Assembly (NCBI GenBank): GCA_900771975.1
Contig: CAAGPV010000090.1
Span: 120,294-184,293 of the forward strand
Source: an uncultured Prevotella sp.
GTDB taxonomy: Bacteria > Bacteroidota > Bacteroidia > Bacteroidales > Bacteroidaceae
Length of the DNA stretch: 64,000 nucleotides
Direction: 5' to 3'
Shown: positions 8,730-15,600 of the stretch, piece after piece
Layout: every line of letters starts with the position of its first letter
How positions within the stretch are numbered: position 1 is the first letter of the stretch
Notes under the pieces: generated by a model
Seen by the model: only the letters and a program-made list of their open reading frames with translations
What the model was told of the DNA's origin: nothing
Databases searched by the model: none
Translations under genes and position numbers: made by a program

Positions 8730-9188
8730 TTATAGTTTTTGATGGGTTACTGTCACTTGGCGCGATTGCTTGTCTACCACTACCTGATAGCGTTCTTTTT
8801 TAGTGCGTTTGGTAAAGGTGAAGACGTTGCCTTCTTGTTTCCAAAGGGTGTCTTGCTTTGCACGCTGCTCCATTTCGGCCATCAGTTGTGGGCGGACAAG
8901 GGTGTCAAGGGTGAGAGTTGCCTGGTAGTTGCCGTTGGCAATGCTTTCTTCATCTTCCGAAACAGCCAACGAATCGTTGCCGATGGCAAGTGGTTGCTCG
9001 TTGGTTATCTTGTATTTCGGAAAGTTCAGTCCCGTAATGGCGGCAAGGTCTATCTTGCGTATGCTGTCTGGTTGTGGGGCAAATTGGGCTGCTGGCACAG
9101 TGTCTTGTCCGCTCATGTCCCAGTCTCGCTTCTGAAAGTGACAGGCACAGAGCGTAAAGGCAACGACAATATATAGCACATTCTTCAT
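8730..9188 (-). CDS. Small lipoprotein of unknown function
   Basis: The 152-residue product starts MKNVLYIVVAFTLCAC, a lipoprotein signal peptide whose likely lipidated cysteine is C16. The mature part is hydrophilic, and the C-terminal half looks beta-rich (RYQVVVDKQSRQVTVTHQKL). I do not recognise a family. ATG 9188 was chosen over an upstream in-frame ATG at 9224, because only 9188 begins directly with the signal peptide and does not overlap prmA. The gene is 25 bases downstream of prmA and 8 bases upstream of a deoxynucleoside kinase. Confidence 0.75.
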   Translation of the reverse strand: MKNVLYIVVAFTLCACHFQKRDWDMSGQDTVPAAQFAPQPDSIRKIDLAAITGLNFPKYKITNEQPLAIGNDSLAVSEDEESIANGNYQATLTLDTLVRPQLMAEMEQRAKQDTLWKQEGNVFTFTKRTKKERYQVVVDKQSRQVTVTHQKL

Positions 9189-9213
9189 TTTGAGCAACTT
9201 GTTTGGCTTACAA

Positions 9214-10071
9214 CTACTTCTCAAGGTGCAGACAACACCAGTTGCCTTCCGATTTTCTGTCCACCTCGTGCAGTCCCAGTTCGACGGCTTTCAGCAGCAA
9301 TAGCTCGCTATCTTCGTTGTAGAATCCACTCAGAATGAGCGTGGCGTGCATGTTCATGACGTCCACGAAGGCCGCCATGTCGTTCAGAAGGATGTTGCGG
9401 TTGATGTTGGCAAGCACCACGTCAAACACGCCGTTGACGTGACTGAGCACCGATTTGTCCCCTTCCAGTATTTCCATTTCCACACCGTTGATTTCCGCAT
9501 TGTGCTTGGCGTTCTCCACCGACCAGTCGTCTATGTCGTAGCCAACCACCTCGCCGGCACCTAACTTCTTGGCGGCTATTCCCAAGATGCCTGTACCGCA
9601 TCCGCAGTCGAGCACGCGCTTGTTGGTCAGGTTGCAGTCCAGCAGCGTTGAAACCATCATCTGGGTGGTTTCGTGAGTGCCGGTGCCAAAGGCCTGGCGG
9701 GCGTCAATGCCGATAGACAATTCGCCAGGTTTTATCTCCAGCAGGCTGGCATCTTCGTGCTTGGCATCGTAGATGATGCAGCGATCGCCAATCACTATAG
9801 GCTCAAACCCCTCGGCTTCCCACGTTGCATTCCAGTCTTTCTCGTCTACATCCTTCAGCTCGTAGCTTACGTGAGTGCCCTCGATAGGGAACTGTTCGAG
9901 CAAACTGTCGAGTAGGGGACGGTCAAGTAGGTCGGTCTGGACAAATCCGCGAAGCCCTGTAGGAGCCTCTTCGAATGACTCAAAGCCCGCTTCACCGGCC
10001 AAAGCCGACACAAGGTCGCGTGCATCCTGACTGTCGGGAACAATCTTGAACGTTGCTTCTGAGTATTTCAT
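9214..10071 (-). CDS. prmA: Ribosomal protein L11 methyltransferase
   Basis: PrmA trimethylates ribosomal protein L11 using S-adenosylmethionine. The 285-residue protein has the N-terminal substrate-recognition domain and a Rossmann SAM domain with the motif LDCGCGTGILG, preceded by AFGTGTHETT, which is typical of PrmA, and followed by VLANINRNIL. ATG 10071 (MKYSEATFKIV) was preferred to the upstream 10125 codon, because a TAAATTTG promoter element lies at 10093-10100 between them. Confidence 0.92.
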   Translation of the reverse strand: MKYSEATFKIVPDSQDARDLVSALAGEAGFESFEEAPTGLRGFVQTDLLDRPLLDSLLEQFPIEGTHVSYELKDVDEKDWNATWEAEGFEPIVIGDRCIIYDAKHEDASLLEIKPGELSIGIDARQAFGTGTHETTQMMVSTLLDCNLTNKRVLDCGCGTGILGIAAKKLGAGEVVGYDIDDWSVENAKHNAEINGVEMEILEGDKSVLSHVNGVFDVVLANINRNILLNDMAAFVDVMNMHATLILSGFYNEDSELLLLKAVELGLHEVDRKSEGNWCCLHLEK

Positions 10072-10092
10072 ATATCTGTTAAATTTTGCTTG

Positions 10093-10100
10093 CAAATTTA
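10093..10100 (-). promoter_or_regulatory. prmA promoter -7 element
   Basis: The minus strand reads TAAATTTG, 22 bases upstream of the prmA ATG. It supports the shorter start of that gene. Confidence 0.5.
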
Positions 10101-10142
10101 CAAAAAATAGGGAAAAACCTACCACGTATTAGGGATTTTCCG

Positions 10143-10150
10143 TACATTTG
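10143..10150 (+). promoter_or_regulatory. Promoter -7 element of the glycine-rich protein gene
   Basis: TACATTTG matches TAnnTTTG. It leaves a leader of about 60 bases that ends in an AAAGGAG sequence (10201-10207) before ATG 10216. Confidence 0.5.
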
Positions 10151-10215
10151 CATATAAATAAAAGGTATTTTTGCAACGTGAACATTTAGAAAACAAACAT
10201 AAAGGAGTAACAAGC

Positions 10216-11172
10216 ATGAAACGATTGATTCTTCTTTCAGTCCTCACAGCAGCCCTTCCATTGGGCATGATGGCACAGGACGACCTTTATTTCAGCCCGA
10301 AAGATGAAGTAAAGTCCCACGTGGAAGCACTTCCTTCCGTTGACACTACGTCATGGCATGGCACTTGTCGTCGCGATGTTGACGAATACAACCGCCGTGG
10401 AAGGCTTAGCAGCTACTATACTAAAATAGGTACTGACTCGTTAGGTAACGACATCATACAGTTCCGTCCAGGCAACGGCCAGTATCCCGACGAGGTACAA
10501 TTAGACACCATCTACCCCGGTTCTGAAGTCTATGCTCCTGCTGACGACGACTTTACCTATAGTCGGCGAATGAGCCGTTTCGACGGTTATTGGGGCCCAT
10601 ACGATCCCTTCTTCTACGACTACGCTTGGTGCTATCCTTATAGCCGCTGGGGATGGTACGACCCATGGTATGCTGATTACTACTGGGGATGGGGTGGCTA
10701 TTATGGCTGGTATCGTCCGTGGCATTATGGATATGGCCCTTATTGGGGCGGATGGTACGGCGGCTGGCCTGTATACGTTCATGTAGGCGGTTTCACCGGC
10801 ACCCGCAACCATGGTGTTCCTACACGTCCTGGAGGCAATACAGCACCTTCTTACGGCAGCTTTGGCGGTGTTCGTCCTGGCAATACCGTTCCAAACGGTG
10901 CCCGCATCAACCGCTTCGGCAATAGCACCAATCGCGTTTATACAGCTCCCAATGCCACTTTCGGTGGGCAGCGTCGCACTTATGACAACACCAATCGTCA
11001 GCCTACACGCACATACACCCCTGAACGCTCCAATAGCTCGTTCGGAACACGCTCTGGATCGTTTGGCGGAAGCAGTCGCGGAGGCGGCTTTGGCGGGGGC
11101 AGTAGCTTTGGAGGCGGCTCTCGTGGCGGTAGCTTCGGCGGTGGCGGAGGTCACTTTGGCGGACGTCGTTAA
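10216..11172 (+). CDS. Secreted tyrosine/glycine-rich protein of unknown function
   Basis: The 318-residue protein has a signal peptide (MKRLILLSVLTAALPLGMMAQ), a short hydrophilic N-terminal region, a central stretch very rich in Tyr, Trp and Gly (about residues 120-200, YWGWGGYYGWYRPW), then an Asn/Thr/Arg-rich segment and a Gly-Ser-Phe-Arg tail ending GGGGGHFGGRR. The composition suggests a disordered or surface-exposed low-complexity protein. Prevotella genomes carry similar uncharacterised proteins. ATG 10216 follows an unusually good ribosome-binding sequence (AAAGGAG). The next gene, 50 bases downstream, encodes an outer membrane beta-barrel, so the two may be expressed together. Confidence 0.8.
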   Translation: MKRLILLSVLTAALPLGMMAQDDLYFSPKDEVKSHVEALPSVDTTSWHGTCRRDVDEYNRRGRLSSYYTKIGTDSLGNDIIQFRPGNGQYPDEVQLDTIYPGSEVYAPADDDFTYSRRMSRFDGYWGPYDPFFYDYAWCYPYSRWGWYDPWYADYYWGWGGYYGWYRPWHYGYGPYWGGWYGGWPVYVHVGGFTGTRNHGVPTRPGGNTAPSYGSFGGVRPGNTVPNGARINRFGNSTNRVYTAPNATFGGQRRTYDNTNRQPTRTYTPERSNSSFGTRSGSFGGSSRGGGFGGGSSFGGGSRGGSFGGGGGHFGGRR

Positions 11173-11222
11173 CCATAGGTTACAAGCAGTTAAACATGGT
11201 TTTATTTAGAAAATATCATCCT

Positions 11223-12773
11223 ATGAAAACAAAATATCTATTCATTGCAGCATCCTTGTTGGCATTGCCGGCAGTTGCTCAGGAAACTTATCAGAATGCA
11301 ATCATTGCCGGTCAAGACCTTAACGGTACTGCCCGATACGTTGGAATGGGCGGTGCAATGGAAGCTCTTGGTGCAGACATCTCCACCATGGGCACCAACC
11401 CGGCAGGTATAGCCTTGCTTCGTCACTCGCTTGTCAACGTTTCTGGAGGCTTGGTTATGCAGTCGGGAGCAGGTAGCAACGCCACCGGCGACAAATCACA
11501 TGCCAGTTTCGATCAGGCAGGTTTCGTTGTTTCAACGCTGAAAGGCTCTAATTCCACTTTCAACATTGGCTTCAACTACCATAAGGACAAGAACTTCGAC
11601 TACATCCTTGCAGCCGCTAACACGCTCAACAATGCCAGTCAGAACAAGCTCACTTACGAGAAATTGCGCAATGGCATCCTCTTCCCGACAAAGAGCGATG
11701 GGTCTATAGATTTCGACAAACCCTATGAAACCTATACGTCTATCGACCATTTCTATCTCAACAACTTGCTCTACGACCAGAATGACAAGACGTTCTATTA
11801 TGACCCAGCCAATAGTTTCGCACTCAATCGCGAACACTCAGGCTATATAGGAGCCTACGACTTCAACCTCAGCGGTAGTGTAGGACGTCAGGTTTACGTC
11901 GGTGCCACCTTCGGACTCAAGGATGTTCACTATCGTCACAACGGCCTATACACTGAAGACCTCGGCACACAGGGAGGCGTAGCACTTCTAGACCAGACCA
12001 AGATAACCGGTACAGGATTTGACATTAAGGCCGGTATCATTGTCCGCCCGATTGAAACTTCACCTTTCCGTATCGGTGCTTATGTGCAGACACCTACATG
12101 GTATGACCTAACACTCAACAACGATTTTTATTGTAGTGGTCAGACAACCGCTCCTTATCGGTCAGGCGAAAGCTACGATTTCAAGATTTATACGCCTTGG
12201 AAGTTCGGCTTCTCTCTCGGTCATACAGTTGGCAACTATCTTGCCTTGGGTGCCACTTACGAGTATGCCGACTATAGTACTATCAACACGCGCATCAACG
12301 ATGGGTATGAATATGACAGTTGGTATGGCGACTACTATGAGACAACCGCTGCTGACCATGAAATGAACAACCACACCAAGGCAACGCTCAAAGGTGTCAG
12401 CACCCTCAAGTTGGGTCTTGAATACAAGCCTGTCTCAACGTTAGCCCTCCGCTTGGGATACAACTATGTCTCACCGGAATACAAAGAAGATGCGTCCCGT
12501 GGAGTTGATGTTTATTCGCCAGGAACTTATTATACCACACATACCGACTATACAAACTGGAAGTCTACCAACCGTTTTACTGTTGGTTTGGGTTATCAAA
12601 TCAGTAAGTTCAGCGTAGACCTTGCTTATCAATATAGTACACAGAAGGGCGATTTCTACGCTTTCACACCATATTATGACAATCAAGATGCCAGTGAAAA
12701 CTGTGTTCCTACCAAGACCGACGTGAAGAACAACCGCAGTCAACTGTTGTTCACCTTGGGTTATCATTTCTAA
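11223..12773 (+). CDS. Outer membrane transport protein, FadL/OmpP1 (hemin receptor-like) family
   Basis: The 516-residue protein has a signal peptide ending AVAQ and the family's typical start (ARYVGMGGAMEALGADIS, then TNPAGIALLR), followed by many amphipathic beta strands and a terminal aromatic residue (FTLGYHF), as expected for an outer membrane beta-barrel. Members of this group carry hydrophobic compounds, and Bacteroidetes copies are often annotated as hemin receptors; the ligand here is unknown. ATG 11223 was preferred to ATG 11196 because it begins exactly at the signal peptide. Confidence 0.85.
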   Translation: MKTKYLFIAASLLALPAVAQETYQNAIIAGQDLNGTARYVGMGGAMEALGADISTMGTNPAGIALLRHSLVNVSGGLVMQSGAGSNATGDKSHASFDQAGFVVSTLKGSNSTFNIGFNYHKDKNFDYILAAANTLNNASQNKLTYEKLRNGILFPTKSDGSIDFDKPYETYTSIDHFYLNNLLYDQNDKTFYYDPANSFALNREHSGYIGAYDFNLSGSVGRQVYVGATFGLKDVHYRHNGLYTEDLGTQGGVALLDQTKITGTGFDIKAGIIVRPIETSPFRIGAYVQTPTWYDLTLNNDFYCSGQTTAPYRSGESYDFKIYTPWKFGFSLGHTVGNYLALGATYEYADYSTINTRINDGYEYDSWYGDYYETTAADHEMNNHTKATLKGVSTLKLGLEYKPVSTLALRLGYNYVSPEYKEDASRGVDVYSPGTYYTTHTDYTNWKSTNRFTVGLGYQISKFSVDLAYQYSTQKGDFYAFTPYYDNQDASENCVPTKTDVKNNRSQLLFTLGYHF

Positions 12774-12813
12774 AAGCATCTATTGTATTTATTTATTTGA
12801 ACACATTATTAAG

Positions 12814-12843
12814 CCCCTGACCGTTAGGTCGGGGGTATTTTTG
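12814..12843 (+). terminator. Rho-independent terminator after the FadL-like gene
   Basis: A 9-pair GC-rich stem (12814-12822 with 12827-12835) with a GTTA loop is followed by a T-rich tail. The remaining ~230 bases up to rnz (12844-13077) show no ORF or clear element. Confidence 0.8.
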
Positions 12844-13077
12844 TGCCATATGTATGCCTGAAGGCGATTTTCTTAATATTTCAACTCCCCCATTTGTCTA
12901 TTTATCATAATAGCTATTACATTTTTAAAGAGTAGGGGTTACGTGGCAATATTTAGGGTAATGGAAAGTGGTTGGAAAGTGTTTCCGTAACCATCGTTTG
13001 TGATTTTGATGGTGAATGTTGGTATTGCTGAATGCAAGAACAGGTTAGCGGAAAGTTTTTAGGGGCGTTGTTGGATG

Positions 13078-13995
13078 CTATTTTACGTCAAAAACGGCGC
13101 CTTCATCCGTAAGAAAACTGTTTGGAAAAATTTGTCTTGCCTCTTCGAGCAGTTGTTGTTCGTTGTCATAACGGGCACTGTAATGGCCTAAAAGCAGTTG
13201 TCCAGCACCCGCGTCACGTGCCACTTGTGCTGCCTGTTGGCTTGTACTGTGGAAAAATTTCTTGGCTCTTTCCGGGTGATCGCTGGCATACGTGCTTTCG
13301 TGATAAAGCATGTTAACCCCTTTTATGCGTTCGTGCAGTTTGGGCAGATAGCACGTGTCCGAGCAATAGGCGTAGCTTCTGGGGGCATCGGCCGTCAAAA
13401 CCAGTCGGTTGTTGGGAATAGTTTTGCCATCTTCGGTAGTCCAATCAGCCCCATTCTTGATGTTGTTGATTTGCGAGAACGGAATGTTCAGATAGTCAAT
13501 CATGTCGCGTCTGATATGCGGCAACGTGGGTTTTTCCCTAAACAGGTAGCCACAGCACGGCACACGATGGCGCAGTGGCAACGTTTCCACTGTGAGGCTG
13601 CGGTCTTCGTACACCACCTTTTGTGTTTTTGTGTCTACACCGTGGAAAACCACTTCGTAGGTCAATCCTTGCAGGAATAGTTGTTTTTCCAACGCCAAGA
13701 GCGGTTCCATGTCAGTTGGCGCATAGATGTGCAGGGGCATAGTGCGCCCGAGCATCCCGAAGGTGGAGAGCATTCCAACAAGTCCGAAGCAGTGGTCGCC
13801 GTGCAGATGGGAAATGAAGACGCACCTAATGTTCAGAAAGCGGATGTGTGAGCGGCGCAGTTGCATTTGTGTTCCTTCGCCGCAGTCCACCATGAAAAGC
13901 TTCTGTCTCACTTCCACCACCTGTGAAGAGGCGTTGTGGTGAAGCGTGGGTAGTGCGCTTCCGCATCCCAATATGTGTATTTTGAACGGCTCCAC
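13078..13995 (-). CDS. rnz: Ribonuclease Z
   Basis: RNase Z is the metallo-beta-lactamase-fold endonuclease that trims tRNA 3' ends. The 305-residue length fits the short form. The zinc-binding motif HLHGDH is at residues 63-68, with more ligands in the YCSDTCYLP and HESTY segments and in the late LLGHYSARY motif. It is followed within 10 bases (in the upstream direction) by a lipoprotein gene and mazG, all on the minus strand, suggesting a three-gene unit. Confidence 0.93.
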   Translation of the reverse strand: MEPFKIHILGCGSALPTLHHNASSQVVEVRQKLFMVDCGEGTQMQLRRSHIRFLNIRCVFISHLHGDHCFGLVGMLSTFGMLGRTMPLHIYAPTDMEPLLALEKQLFLQGLTYEVVFHGVDTKTQKVVYEDRSLTVETLPLRHRVPCCGYLFREKPTLPHIRRDMIDYLNIPFSQINNIKNGADWTTEDGKTIPNNRLVLTADAPRSYAYCSDTCYLPKLHERIKGVNMLYHESTYASDHPERAKKFFHSTSQQAAQVARDAGAGQLLLGHYSARYDNEQQLLEEARQIFPNSFLTDEGAVFDVK

Positions 13996-14005
13996 TGGGT
14001 GGTGT

Positions 14006-14575
14006 TTACTTCGCGCGTTTATAGGTGTAAATGCCTTCCTTGTCTTCGAGGAACAGCGAGTCAGGCCCTAACAGGGTGATGTCGAAGGTGTCTTTGTTGA
14101 GCAGCAGGTGTCCGTTGAGGATGCGCCACGATGTCCATGGCCGTGATTCGCCTTCTTGGTGGCTCTTCACTTCACCGCCTTTCAGCAGTTCAAAGTCTTT
14201 GTCAAGGCTTTGCCAATGCGCCTGTAAGGTGGTTAGGTTGATGATTTTTGTGGCAATGGTGTCAGCGCCAAACTCGTTTTTCTCCACGCGGTAGGTTACG
14301 GCCAGTTGGTCGCCGTCAAGCAGTCCGCCGAAGACACATGCCGAATCGTCCATGTCTTTCAGGAAGTGGTACATCTTTCCGTCCGTTCCTTTCATTTCCA
14401 GCGAGTGCATAGCGGCAGCTATTTCCACGCCATAGACGGTGCTGTCGTTGTCAGCGGCCTGTTCGTTGTCGTTGGTTTCTACTTCAGCGTTGGCTTTAGG
14501 GTTTTTTGTGTTTTGGCATCCAGCTATCACAAATGTTGCTATCATCAATGCAACTACCAATCTAATATGTTTCAT
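14006..14575 (-). CDS. Lipocalin-like lipoprotein of unknown function
   Basis: The 189-residue protein has a lipoprotein signal with lipobox IAGC (C20), an acidic linker (NAEVETNDNEQAADND) and a beta-rich domain with the pattern common to Bacteroidetes lipocalin-like lipoproteins: W-R-I-L-N-G-H near residue 155, then a strand-turn-strand ending DSLFLEDKEGIYTYKR. The ligand is unknown. It lies between rnz (10 bases) and mazG (13 bases) on the same strand. Confidence 0.75.
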   Translation of the reverse strand: MKHIRLVVALMIATFVIAGCQNTKNPKANAEVETNDNEQAADNDSTVYGVEIAAAMHSLEMKGTDGKMYHFLKDMDDSACVFGGLLDGDQLAVTYRVEKNEFGADTIATKIINLTTLQAHWQSLDKDFELLKGGEVKSHQEGESRPWTSWRILNGHLLLNKDTFDITLLGPDSLFLEDKEGIYTYKRAK

Positions 14576-14588
14576 AATATAATGTGTT

Positions 14589-15497
14589 TTAAAGGTTATT
14601 GTTGTCTTTTGTCTCCAGTTTTTTGGCTTCGTTCCACAGTTCGTCCATTTCGGCGAGGGTTAAATCTTTGAGAGCTCTCCCCTGCTCTTTTGCCTTTTGC
14701 TCCACATAGCCGAAGCGTCGGATAAACTTCTGGTTGGTTGTTTCCAGTGCATTTTCGGGGTTCAGGTGGTATAGGCGAGCAGCATTGATGACGCTGAAGA
14801 GGAAGTCGCCCAGTTCTTCGGTAGACCGTCGTGCGTCTTCGTGGCGCAATTCGGTTTCCAGTTCGCCCAGTTCTTCCTTCACTTTTGCCCACACATCCTC
14901 TTTCTTTTCCCAGTCGAAGCCCACGTTGCGAGCCTTGTCCTGTATGCGATAGGCCTTGATGAGCGATGGTAGACTATTGGGAACACCGGCAAGAACAGTT
15001 TTGTTGCCGCCCCGTTCGCGTTGTTTGCTTTGCTCCCACGTGCTTTCCACCTTTGATGCTGTGTCTGGTTTTGCTTGCGAGAGCGTCTGTTGGTCGTCCT
15101 TGTAGACCACGTGTCCATCTTTGTTGACGGTCATTTCGGGGTTGTCAACGGTCCATCCTCTCCAGTCGATGAAGTCGTGGCGGAACATAAGCTTGTCGGC
15201 TTGTTGGTTGCACACGTCGGCAAAGTCGAAACTATCGGCTTCCTTGCCCAATATGCTATAGAAGATGACATGCTCCATGACATCTCCCAACTCTTTAGAA
15301 ATTTCCTTTTTGTCCTCTTTCATCAGGGCGTCGCATAGCTCATACACTTCCTCGATGGTGTTAGGCCTAAGGCTTTGGAAGGTTTGTTTGCGGTCCCACG
15401 GACATTCCTTTCGTAGACGTTCCTGCACATCGAGCAACCGCTCGAAGGCAGCCAAATACTGTTCTTTTGTATGCACGGTTCCAATTATTTGATGCAA
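14589..15497 (-). CDS. mazG: Nucleoside triphosphate pyrophosphohydrolase MazG
   Basis: MazG hydrolyses NTPs/dNTPs to monophosphates plus pyrophosphate. It has tandem MazG domains, with the hallmark CPWDRKQTFQSLRPNT and EEVYELCDAL followed by the E-x-x-E metal motif (KELGDVMEHVIFY), and a second copy with EELGDFLFSVINAAR. The coordinate uses the first ATG. However, a TAACTTTG promoter element (15502-15495) overlaps that ATG, so the true start may be the GTG at 15476 (MHTKEQYLAAF). The product would then be 295 residues. Confidence 0.9.
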   Translation of the reverse strand: MHQIIGTVHTKEQYLAAFERLLDVQERLRKECPWDRKQTFQSLRPNTIEEVYELCDALMKEDKKEISKELGDVMEHVIFYSILGKEADSFDFADVCNQQADKLMFRHDFIDWRGWTVDNPEMTVNKDGHVVYKDDQQTLSQAKPDTASKVESTWEQSKQRERGGNKTVLAGVPNSLPSLIKAYRIQDKARNVGFDWEKKEDVWAKVKEELGELETELRHEDARRSTEELGDFLFSVINAARLYHLNPENALETTNQKFIRRFGYVEQKAKEQGRALKDLTLAEMDELWNEAKKLETKDNNNL

Positions 15498-15502
15498 AGT
15501 TA
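15495..15502 (-). promoter_or_regulatory. mazG promoter -7 element overlapping the annotated start
   Basis: The minus strand reads TAACTTTG, an exact TAnnTTTG match. If used, transcription begins near 15488, downstream of the ATG at 15497, and favours the GTG start at 15476. Confidence 0.5.
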
Positions 15503-15524
15503 GTGATTTCTACTGGATTTTTCG

Positions 15525-15532
15525 TACTTTTG
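15525..15532 (+). promoter_or_regulatory. valS promoter -7 element
   Basis: TACTTTTG matches TAnnTTTG and leaves a ~60-base leader before valS. It is divergent from the mazG promoter 23 bases away. Confidence 0.5.
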
Positions 15533-15600
15533 CAACAAAATCTATGCAGGCCAAAGGGTCTGTGCAATGTTTTTAACATTATAAGACGAAACACGAAAAA

